From: T1SED10-198M sp003554345 [NCBI: Candidatus Sumerlaeota bacterium]
Lineage (GTDB): Bacteria > Sumerlaeota > T1SED10-198M
Assembly: GCA_003554345.1 (NCBI GenBank)
Contig: PWGE01000066.1
Coordinates: 1 to 5,330, forward strand
Reading direction: 5' to 3'
DNA: 5,330 bases
In this document: positions 1 through 5,330 of the stretch, one piece after another
Layout of the letters: each line of letters opens with the position of its first letter
How positions within the stretch are numbered: the first letter of the stretch is position 1
Translations under genes and position numbers: made by a program
Notes under the pieces: generated by a model
The model's database searches: none
The model's input: only the letters and a program-made list of their open reading frames with translations
What the model was told of the DNA's origin: nothing

Positions 1-1
1 G

Positions 2-1579
2 ATCGGGTGGGAGCATTTTCGGCATGCTCTGGAGTTTGCATCAGACAATGAAAAGCTTGAACAGTTTGCAGCCATTGAAGATAATTTGCTGCAGTATTTG
101 CCTGAGATGGTGGACCGTTTTTCTGACCTGTTTTTTCTCTCTCGCAAAAATCCCGCGTATTTTCTGCAAAGTGGCAGGAAGATAATCAGACAGTTAATAT
201 CTGACCAGGATATTGCCAGGGCAATGCAGGCATTAAATACCTTTTTGGAATATTTCCCAGATGATATTGAACTCAATTCCAGTTTGCTCCAGCTGTATTT
301 AATTGGAAATGATGAAATCGGTGCTTTTGAACAGACCAGGAGACTGGCCGGGCTTTATGAAGAAAAAGAGGATTATGAGCAGGCTTATTTGCTTTATAGT
401 AATGTAAATGAGCAAAGTAATGAAAGCTGGATTGAAGATAAAATGATCTCCCTTTTACTGAAGCAGGGGGAAAAAGAAAAGGCTGTGGAAACACTCCGGC
501 AATTTAGTGATAAAGCTTTCAAAGAAAAGCAATTCAGCAGGTCTTGTGAATTACTTGAAAAAGGGAGTGAATTGAAACCTGATGATGAGAAGATAATCCA
601 AAAACTGGTTAAAGTAAGAAAGGCATTGGGCATGGAAGCAGATGACCTGGCGAAGGATTATCTTCGATTAGCATCAATTTACAAAGAGGCGGGTGAGCCT
701 GCCAAAAGACGTGGAGCACTTCATGAACTCGTTCAAATCAAACCGGAATGCCAGGAATACTGGATGGAGTTTTTTGAATGCCTCGAAAAAGAAAAGGAAT
801 ACATAGAAATTTTTCGCTTTTTACCCCGCTGTCTTTCTTCTCTGGCAGAGGAAGAAGTACATGATATATATTCTTTTATGGAAAAGAAGGTTGATAAGAT
901 TCCACTTCCTGTTTTGCTATCCGTCCTTGATATACTTCCTGTAGATCTGGCTGAAGATTTTATTCCTGTCATGAAAGGGGCCTTTCCGGGATTAGAGGAA
1001 GTGCGGCAGGGTCTGGAATATTCTCTTGATAAAGAAAACCTTTTTCTTTTTGTGTATCTCTTTGAATTGTATGTTGAGAAGATAGAAGAGGAGAAAGATC
1101 TGGAAAGAGAAAAAGACAATTTGCAGAAATGCCTGGATTTTGCTATCGAAAAGGGCCTGTTAGAAGAAGCAATGACTGGCTACCGTTTGCTTATTCGTCT
1201 TCACCCTTTTTCTCCGGACAAGATTCGCGATTTTTTAGAAATAGCAGGGCAACTTGGGATCCCTCCTGAAGAAGAGATTCAATATCATCTTCAATTAGCC
1301 CGGGCCTGGCTATCTCAAGATAAACCGGAAAAGGCGTTTGATGCAGTGGAGAGAATACTCAGTTCTTATCCGGATAATCTTGAACTGCTGGAATTATATG
1401 TAGAGATTTATCCTATGATAGGTATGGAGATGGAAATTGTAGAAAGCTATCGCCAACTGGCAAGGGGATATCAAAATCAGGATCCGGAAAAGTCCCGTTT
1501 TTACTGGAGTATGGTCTGTCAGCTGCTGCCGGATGATAAAGAGGCAAAAAGGGCATTAGAAAAGGAAGAAGATCAGTGA
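2..1579 (+). CDS. TPR/alpha-solenoid repeat protein, 5'-truncated by window edge
   Basis: The frame is open from base 2 to the TGA at 1577-1579, giving 525 residues in the window. No in-frame ATG lies before 107. A TTG at 86 and the ATG at 107 both lack a convincing ribosome binding site, and the codons before 86 read as normal protein, so the true start is most likely upstream. The protein is Leu-, Glu- and Lys-rich and almost wholly helical. Degenerate 34-residue TPR-like units are visible near in-window residues 71-104, 172-205, 221-254, 432-465 and 488-521, several with the typical turn after a Pro-Asp (FPDD, KPDD, YPDN, LPDD). The middle, about 260-370, is less regular. TPR proteins usually scaffold protein-protein contacts; no catalytic motif is seen. 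Signal peptide and localisation cannot be judged because the N terminus is missing. The overlap with the following membrane protein gene suggests the two products act together. The TPR assignment is good; the specific role is unknown. Confidence 0.85.
   Translation: MGWEHFRHALEFASDNEKLEQFAAIEDNLLQYLPEMVDRFSDLFFLSRKNPAYFLQSGRKIIRQLISDQDIARAMQALNTFLEYFPDDIELNSSLLQLYLIGNDEIGAFEQTRRLAGLYEEKEDYEQAYLLYSNVNEQSNESWIEDKMISLLLKQGEKEKAVETLRQFSDKAFKEKQFSRSCELLEKGSELKPDDEKIIQKLVKVRKALGMEADDLAKDYLRLASIYKEAGEPAKRRGALHELVQIKPECQEYWMEFFECLEKEKEYIEIFRFLPRCLSSLAEEEVHDIYSFMEKKVDKIPLPVLLSVLDILPVDLAEDFIPVMKGAFPGLEEVRQGLEYSLDKENLFLFVYLFELYVEKIEEEKDLEREKDNLQKCLDFAIEKGLLEEAMTGYRLLIRLHPFSPDKIRDFLEIAGQLGIPPEEEIQYHLQLARAWLSQDKPEKAFDAVERILSSYPDNLELLELYVEIYPMIGMEMEIVESYRQLARGYQNQDPEKSRFYWSMVCQLLPDDKEAKRALEKEEDQ
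1562..1579 (+). promoter_or_regulatory. RBS and GTGA stop/start overlap coupling two genes
   Basis: AAGGAAG at 1562-1568 lies inside the end of the TPR gene, and its GGA is nine bases before the GTG at 1576. The GTG start overlaps the TGA stop at 1577-1579 in a GTGA arrangement, a layout typical of translational coupling. It also supports GTG rather than a later ATG (codon 17, at 1624) as the start of the membrane protein. Confidence 0.7.
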
Positions 1580-2475
1580 GCAGTTACCGACGTTTTTTTT
1601 CTCTGTGGCAGGTGTTTCTTATAATGGAAGCATTAGTGGTCCTGACAGGATTCTGGGCCTGGCACAGACTTTCCGATAGCCTGGAAGATTATGGTTCTTT
1701 TCCTTTCCTGAACACACTTTTTTTTATCATTGCTTTGCTGGGATTGCAGCTTCTTTTACAGGAATTTGTGTCTAAAAAGGTTTCTTTGCTGACAATAGGG
1801 TATTGTCTGCTTATGGTTCCTTTTTTAAGGGACTTCTGGCTTGAAGAAACGCTTGTTTTTACTCTCTTTATTCTTTCCCTGAGTATAATTCTGATAGGGA
1901 AGAAAGATTTGTGGATTATACCTCTGCTGGCCGGAGCTTTAATTATTTTCCTGTACTTCCAGGATACCACTGCATTTCTTTTCCCTGCTCTTGTTATGGT
2001 AGCTACCTATTTATGGTACTGGTTGAGCAAAAAAAAATGGCTTTATCTTATACTGTGTGTTGTCGCAGGGGGCACTGCAGGCATATATTTTTCAGGGCAT
2101 CTCTCTGTGTTTTTTCAGCCTTTCCGCGATATTCAGCCTGCTCTTATGATTCCTGATAAATTGCCTTATCAATTGGGTCTTTTTGTCTACTTGCTTTTTC
2201 TCTTTCTGGTTTTGATGAACAGACTGTTATCGCCAGGTATGAGAGCAGTTTCATGTATAGCAGGAATGGCACTTTTGATACTTTATACTTTTTTTGATAT
2301 GGGGGAGTTAACCACAGTGATGGCTGTTATGATAGGAATGGCTTTTCTGTTCTTGTATGCTTTCTGGTACCAGCAGATGATTTTTTTTCGTTCCCGTAAA
2401 ACGGCACATTTTTTGAGTGCCCTGCTCTGCGGGATACATCTGGGTGCCTATTGGTACCAGTTTACCATTGGTTGA
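1576..2475 (+). CDS. Polytopic integral membrane protein of unknown function
   Basis: This 299-residue protein is dominated by hydrophobic segments. About eleven helices can be drawn, near residues 11-29, 44-62, 69-86, 91-108, 112-128, 131-150, 154-173, 197-214, 222-239, 244-264 and 276-293. The positive residues (R5 R6; K67 K68; K109 K110; K152-K154; R216; R272, R274, K275) fall only in alternate loops. This fits the positive-inside rule with the N terminus in the cytoplasm and the C terminus outside. The longest outer loop is about 174-196. No cleavable signal peptide, transporter signature or glycosyltransferase motif was recognised. The size and helix number do not exclude a polysaccharide polymerase or a transporter-like protein, but nothing positive supports either. 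The GTG start is chosen because it overlaps the upstream stop and has a well-placed ribosome binding site. The gene contains several 8-9 base T or A runs. It is last in its operon, with a terminator 51 bases beyond the stop. Confidence 0.85.
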   Translation: MSSYRRFFSLWQVFLIMEALVVLTGFWAWHRLSDSLEDYGSFPFLNTLFFIIALLGLQLLLQEFVSKKVSLLTIGYCLLMVPFLRDFWLEETLVFTLFILSLSIILIGKKDLWIIPLLAGALIIFLYFQDTTAFLFPALVMVATYLWYWLSKKKWLYLILCVVAGGTAGIYFSGHLSVFFQPFRDIQPALMIPDKLPYQLGLFVYLLFLFLVLMNRLLSPGMRAVSCIAGMALLILYTFFDMGELTTVMAVMIGMAFLFLYAFWYQQMIFFRSRKTAHFLSALLCGIHLGAYWYQFTIG

Positions 2476-2526
2476 TACTTCTAACCCAAAGCTATAAAGC
2501 GCCAGAGAAAAGGTTCGGATTAACAA

Positions 2527-2563
2527 AAAACCGGCGACTTTTCTGGTATGAGCCGCCGGTTTT
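2527..2563. terminator. Bidirectional rho-independent terminator between convergent genes
   Basis: A perfect 10-bp inverted repeat, AAAACCGGCG at 2527-2536 and CGCCGGTTTT at 2554-2563, encloses a 17-base loop. Read on the - strand the hairpin ends in six T (2530-2525), a strong terminator for the deaminase fusion gene. On the + strand it ends in TTTTATCTATTTT, an adequate but weaker tail for the TPR/membrane protein operon. Its position between two convergent stop codons fits use in both directions. Confidence 0.88.
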
Positions 2564-2586
2564 ATCTATTTTCAATGAACAGGTGC

Positions 2587-5058
2587 TTATACCCGAACGT
2601 TTTGTGTGGTTCGGGATTCTTCCAGTGTTTTCCTGAGCTCCTGGCTGTGCTGTGAGAATTCTTCGAAATTAAGAGTTTTCAAAAAGAGCATTCCCACAGC
2701 TGCTCTCAGTGTCCGGTTGGGGTTATCTACAAAGAATTTTTCTCCCAGGAAGGTTTTTATTTTGTTGTACTGTTCTACCTGGATTTTTTGAGCAAGGCCG
2801 GAAAAGGGTCCATCATATTCATAGCTGGGAAAAGATGCTTCTTTTTGCGAACTGAAACTGGATAGGAAGGAATGATCCATTGTAGAAAGGCGATTCATGG
2901 AAACCGGGACAATGCAATTGGTTTCATAAGGGGCAAATCGGAACCAGACATTTCTATAGCCAATAATTTTCATGTTTGAGATATCATGATTTTCCCGGTA
3001 CATCATAAGGGCTTCATAGAGAGCCTGCAGGACCTTATAATGAGTGTCCGGCCCGGAGCCTTCCGGATCAAAAGCTACTGTAAGATAGTGAGGCTGCAGT
3101 TTTTCTAAGAGATCCAGGATAGGCATGGCATCTCGTTCAAGGGTCGGAGTCTCAGTAAAAGTGTCTCCTTTATAAAAACCCAGTCGAAGATGGGAAACAT
3201 TAGTGTGGTTAAACCCGAAGTAGCGCCAGAGGACATCTGCCTCCCATTCTCTCAAGCGACCTTTTATTTGCTGAATGTGAGGCAGGTCTTTCCGACCGGG
3301 ATATTGAGTTTCAAAATAGTTGATGAGTTCTTCTATACGATAGCGGATATTATAAATATTGTCTTCCTCAAAGACCACCATGAGGTTTCGTAAGAGGCGC
3401 TGACAGATTGCTTTTCTTTGCAGTTCCATGTTACTTGAAGCCACGCCGTCCAGATAAAGAGCTACTTCTGCATCTTTAGCATATTCATTGAGTTCATCAA
3501 AGTAATGCTGTTCTGCCAGCTGACTGAATTCGTTCTTCTCGATGTAGCGTAACAGTGTTTTTAAGAGAGAATGCATATAAGAATTTGTGACAGCAGTGAA
3601 ACCACTGGTCATGTAGGCAAAATGGTGAAGGTTGCCTGTATTGCGAAAAATGCGTATGAGGTAGGGGAGATATCCCAGCATGATATCATCATGGTGGGGT
3701 GCTGTATGTAAAAATGTTTTGTTATCGACCTCATCTAATCCCCTGTAAATTTTTTCTTTCAGCCGGTCTTCTGCACCCTTTAAAACCTTCTCCAGAGAAG
3801 ATGGTGTTTTTTTCAGTAAAAGAGACCCCAAACGATCGTTTTGCAGGTCAAGTTCGGTTAAGCTGGTGAGAGGTTTTTGGGTATCCCACGAGATGTTCAT
3901 TAGTACCTCGTCAACCTGTTCTTCAGAAAGACGATCGGTATTTTGAAATATCTCAAACTCACGCTCTACTAAGTTATAAGCTGCTCCACTTGTGATAATG
4001 AAACGGGCATTTTTTAAACCGTGAAGAGCTGTAGCGGGGTAATGAATGTTTTCTTCATTTTGTACGGCATCTGCAACTACCTGGGCTTTCGATTGTCCGG
4101 CAGCTATAATAAGAGGAACAACGTCCGGATTATAACAGATTGTCTTTAAACCGATTGTGATAACCAGTTTATTTCTGGCAACTTCCATCCCTCCCAGGTC
4201 TCCTGCAGCTGCAGCCTGAGTTTCGTAATTGATAGGAGTTAACCTAGTAGTGGAAAAATGGTCGGAACCTTCTACATTGAAGCCGATATGACCGTCAGGT
4301 CCTATACCACCCAGAAAAAACCCGATGCCGCCCAGTTGACGAATTTTCTGTTCGTATTCCATGCAAAACTCGTCGACAGCATGAATGACCCTTTTTTGAA
4401 TCTCTTCGAGATGGCTTTTGGGCCGTTTTGTGCGTAATTCGAGATCAACGTGATCATCGGGAAATACTTCTCCAAGGGTCATCCTGTCAGGAACTCCGAT
4501 GCGACTGGGATCTATAAGGAGGGCTTTTTCAGGATTAAGTCCAAAACCCTTGATATAATATTTGTTAACATAGTAGTAAAAACTATTGTGCTGTTGCGGG
4601 CTTATAGGGTAAAACTCATCGATTTGTACGAAATGAAGTCCCCTCATATCCGGTTTTGTACGGGGATCGATGCCGTGATTTTCCAGATCCTTTTGTATTT
4701 TCTGCGAGTTCCATTCTGCCAGATAGTATTGAACCCACCTGATGAAGTGTTCTGGTGTTTTTCCGGTAGGAAGAGAAATGACACCATCCGGGTTTTGTTG
4801 GACCCATTCTAAAAATTTCAGGGCGGTTAATTTTCCGAGCATAGGAAAGTTTTCTACAACAATGACCGGAGTTTTTTCCATGGGCGGATAAATGAGTTTG
4901 AAACGACTCTTAGAAAGAGCTACTTCCATGACCGGCGTTAAATTGTAGCCCATTGCCTTTTGCTGGACTTTTTTCTTAAAACCGGACTCTTCCCAGAAAA
5001 AACGGTGCTCATTCCTTTGAGATTTGGATGTTGTCTTTTTAGTAACTTTCTTTCCCAT
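2587..5058 (-). CDS. NagB-like (glucosamine-6-phosphate deaminase) / PIG-L (LmbE) deacetylase-like fusion
   Basis: This 823-residue predicted cytosolic protein has two enzyme-like halves. Residues about 65-365 match the NagB/6-phosphogluconolactonase fold: LPTGKTP at 96-102, QIDEFY with D147 at the place of E. coli Asp72, GGIGPDGHIGFN at 250-261 with D255 and H257 at the places of Asp141 and His143, and GQSKA at 321-325 with K324 like Lys208. Residues about 447-823 resemble PIG-L/LmbE metal-dependent N-deacetylases: APHHDD at 453-458 (H455, D457, D458) and GPDTHYK with H673 as likely third zinc ligand. Known NagB turns glucosamine-6-phosphate into fructose-6-phosphate and ammonia, and PIG-L enzymes deacetylate GlcNAc-type sugars; two successive steps in one chain are therefore inferred. 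At the E. coli Glu148 position there is V262, with E263 next to it. The family length is about 266 for plain NagB and about 650 for the NagB/PIG-L fusions I recall, so this copy is long. It has a Lys-rich N-terminal tail (residues 1-35). The ATG at 5058 has GAGG nine bases upstream. The exact substrate is uncertain. Confidence 0.88.
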   Translation of the reverse strand: MGKKVTKKTTSKSQRNEHRFFWEESGFKKKVQQKAMGYNLTPVMEVALSKSRFKLIYPPMEKTPVIVVENFPMLGKLTALKFLEWVQQNPDGVISLPTGKTPEHFIRWVQYYLAEWNSQKIQKDLENHGIDPRTKPDMRGLHFVQIDEFYPISPQQHNSFYYYVNKYYIKGFGLNPEKALLIDPSRIGVPDRMTLGEVFPDDHVDLELRTKRPKSHLEEIQKRVIHAVDEFCMEYEQKIRQLGGIGFFLGGIGPDGHIGFNVEGSDHFSTTRLTPINYETQAAAAGDLGGMEVARNKLVITIGLKTICYNPDVVPLIIAAGQSKAQVVADAVQNEENIHYPATALHGLKNARFIITSGAAYNLVEREFEIFQNTDRLSEEQVDEVLMNISWDTQKPLTSLTELDLQNDRLGSLLLKKTPSSLEKVLKGAEDRLKEKIYRGLDEVDNKTFLHTAPHHDDIMLGYLPYLIRIFRNTGNLHHFAYMTSGFTAVTNSYMHSLLKTLLRYIEKNEFSQLAEQHYFDELNEYAKDAEVALYLDGVASSNMELQRKAICQRLLRNLMVVFEEDNIYNIRYRIEELINYFETQYPGRKDLPHIQQIKGRLREWEADVLWRYFGFNHTNVSHLRLGFYKGDTFTETPTLERDAMPILDLLEKLQPHYLTVAFDPEGSGPDTHYKVLQALYEALMMYRENHDISNMKIIGYRNVWFRFAPYETNCIVPVSMNRLSTMDHSFLSSFSSQKEASFPSYEYDGPFSGLAQKIQVEQYNKIKTFLGEKFFVDNPNRTLRAAVGMLFLKTLNFEEFSQHSQELRKTLEESRTTQNVRV
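2592..2615. repeat. 7-bp inverted repeat at the 3' end of the fusion gene
   Basis: CCCGAAC at 2592-2598 and GTTCGGG at 2609-2615 form a perfect 7-bp stem with a 10-base loop. It covers the last codons of the fusion gene, just before its TAA stop. No T run follows on either strand, so it is not a terminator by itself. A related GGTTCGG at 2512-2518, beyond the main terminator, could pair with the CCGAAC arm instead. The hairpin could be a 3' stabilising structure or chance. Confidence 0.45.
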
Positions 5059-5067
5059 GACTTGAGA

Positions 5068-5071
5068 CCTC
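5068..5071 (-). promoter_or_regulatory. Ribosome binding site of the fusion gene
   Basis: On the - strand GAGG (5071-5068) lies nine bases before the ATG at 5058-5056. It is a short but well-spaced Shine-Dalgarno match. It favours this start over the next in-frame ATG at codon 36, which would remove the Lys-rich N-terminal tail. Confidence 0.55.
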
Positions 5072-5076
5072 GCTAC

Positions 5077-5119
5077 TTTTTTTAAAAAGGAGGAACATTA
5101 TAACAGGTTTTTTTAAAAA
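5077..5119. repeat. Pair of identical T7A5 tracts 31 bp apart
   Basis: TTTTTTTAAAAA occurs at 5077-5088 and again at 5108-5119, each containing the palindrome TTTTTAAAAA. The 31-bp offset is close to three helical turns, so the two tracts face the same side of the DNA, with the - strand -10 element between them. A/T tracts in phase can affect DNA shape or bind nucleoid proteins. A specific operator role is inference. Confidence 0.5.
5097..5105 (-). promoter_or_regulatory. Extended -10 promoter of the fusion gene
   Basis: Read on the - strand, 5105-5097 is TGTTATAAT: a perfect TATAAT preceded by the TGn extension. No good -35 hexamer is seen; a weak TTTTAT lies at 5124-5119, 16 bases upstream, inside an A/T-rich run. 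The start of transcription would be near 5090, giving a leader of about 32 bases. An extended -10 can compensate for a poor -35. Two identical T7A5 tracts flank this element. Confidence 0.6.
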
Positions 5120-5148
5120 TAAAATAAAAAGTTCGGGTTTTAACAGGT
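5098..5148. repeat. Imperfect 11-bp direct repeat, 40 bp apart
   Basis: TTATAACAGGT at 5098-5108 and TTTTAACAGGT at 5138-5148 match at 10 of 11 bases. The first copy overlaps the extended -10 of the - strand promoter; the second lies further upstream of it. They could be paired regulator sites, or the second could be a weak promoter remnant (TGTTAAAAC on the - strand). Confidence 0.35.
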
Positions 5149-5208
5149 CCCGGTTTACTGTGGTTGGAAATGAGCATGTTTAAGAACGTTTCGTATTCAC
5201 TATTATTT

Positions 5209-5214
5209 TATAAT
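5209..5214 (+). promoter_or_regulatory. Possible second -10 element, + strand
   Basis: A perfect TATAAT hexamer sits about 90 bases before the ATG at 5302. No recognisable -35 lies at a normal distance and there is no TGn extension. In such A/T-rich DNA it may be chance, but it could be an upstream promoter for the rightmost gene. Confidence 0.25.
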
Positions 5215-5231
5215 TCAACTTTCGCAGGAGA

Positions 5232-5259
5232 ATAAACTTATTATTTATTTATAGTTTAT
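5232..5259. repeat. 7-bp inverted repeat, possible operator
   Basis: ATAAACT at 5232-5238 and AGTTTAT at 5253-5259 are perfect inverted copies separated by 14 A/T bases. The pair covers the -35 region of the + strand promoter at 5244-5271. The arm centres are 21 bp apart, about two helical turns, as expected for a dimeric repressor site. This is inference from position and symmetry; A/T richness raises the odds of chance. Confidence 0.35.
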
Positions 5260-5271
5260 AAATGGTACAAT
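5244..5271 (+). promoter_or_regulatory. Extended -10 promoter for the rightmost gene
   Basis: TGGTACAAT at 5263-5271 combines a TGn extension with a 5/6 match to TATAAT. A weak -35-like TTTATT at 5244-5249 is 16 bases upstream. Transcription would start near 5278, leaving a leader of about 24 bases before the ATG at 5302. A TATAAA at 5274-5279 is an overlapping alternative -10. Confidence 0.5.
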
Positions 5272-5301
5272 GATATAAAGATAAATGGGGGTCTTTGTAT
5301 T

Positions 5302-5330
5302 ATGTATACCTTTCAACCTACTGGAGAAAC
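5302..5330 (+). CDS. Start of an unidentified gene, cut by window end
   Basis: An ATG at 5302 opens a frame reading MYTFQPTGE, then an incomplete Thr codon, to the window edge. GGGGGT at 5287-5292 is a good ribosome binding site nine bases before the ATG, and an extended -10 promoter lies upstream. It is divergent from the deaminase fusion gene and shares a 243-bp control region with it. Nine residues are too few to identify a family. The pattern MYTFxPxG loosely recalls the N terminus of small TSCPD-domain (TIGR03905-type) proteins, but that is a guess from memory. Confidence 0.55.

Noticed and set aside
86-106. TTG at 86 as the true start of the TPR gene
   Set aside because: The frame stays open to the window edge with normal-looking coding sequence before it, and no good ribosome binding site precedes the TTG. 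A start upstream of the window is more likely.
733-1119. Minus-strand open frame of 128 codons inside the TPR gene
   Set aside because: The Ser/Arg-rich low-complexity product is typical of the antisense of a Glu/Leu/Lys-rich gene. It lies wholly within a better-supported gene.
1911-2156. Plus-strand 81-codon frame inside the membrane protein gene
   Set aside because: It overlaps the membrane protein gene in another frame, lacks a ribosome binding site and has no recognisable features. It matters only as the frame that slippage at the A9 run would enter.
4450-4812. Plus-strand 120-codon frame opposite the NagB-like domain
   Set aside because: It lies antisense to a region with clear NagB motifs, so it is a shadow. 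No independent evidence of translation.
5085-5100. AAAAAGGAGGAACATT as a + strand ribosome binding site
   Set aside because: It is a good Shine-Dalgarno match, but no ATG, GTG or TTG follows at a usable distance. An ATT start there gives only a short frame without features.
5134-5152. CGGG/CCCG hairpin in the intergenic region as a terminator
   Set aside because: The stem is only four base pairs with an 11-base loop and is not followed by a T run.
5170-5235. 21-codon + strand frame starting MSMFKN in the intergenic region
   Set aside because: There is no convincing ribosome binding site before the ATG and no leader-peptide or toxin features. A short frame in A/T-rich DNA is expected by chance.

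Overview
The window is 5.3 kb of AT-leaning bacterial DNA (roughly 40% G+C by eye). It is gene-dense, uses SD-led translation starts, and has sigma-70-like promoters and a rho-independent terminator. Nothing in it fixes the organism. The long NagB-like/PIG-L fusion, and a TPR protein paired with a membrane protein, would suit a spirochaete or another Gram-negative lineage in which long NagB-type fusions occur. That placement comes from memory of such families and is tentative. No RNA genes, insertion sequences, CRISPR arrays or phage genes were seen.

Left part (2-2475, + strand): a TPR/alpha-solenoid protein enters the window already open, so its N terminus lies upstream. It is followed by an 11-helix integral membrane protein. 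The stop of the first and the GTG start of the second overlap in GTGA, so the two are probably translationally coupled parts of one operon. I recognise no specific function for either.

Middle (2476-2586): a short convergent intergenic region holds a strong GC-rich hairpin flanked by A and T runs. It can terminate the + operon and also the - strand gene arriving from the right.

Right part (2587-5058, - strand): one 823-residue gene encodes a glucosamine-6-phosphate deaminase-like (NagB/SIS-type) domain fused to a PIG-L/LmbE-type deacetylase-like domain. In known amino-sugar catabolism, deacetylation precedes deamination, so a single polypeptide could carry two successive steps on an N-acetylglucosamine-type substrate. 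However, two residues that matter in E. coli NagB appear changed, so the true substrate or reaction is open.

Far right (5059-5301): a 243-bp divergent intergenic region carries an extended -10 promoter on each strand, repeated T7A5 tracts, an 11-bp imperfect direct repeat and an inverted repeat. A new + strand gene appears to start at 5302 and is cut by the window end after nine codons.

Overall this looks like ordinary chromosomal sequence. The fusion enzyme and the repeat-rich divergent promoter region deserve a second look. I found no convincing evidence of an entirely new system.
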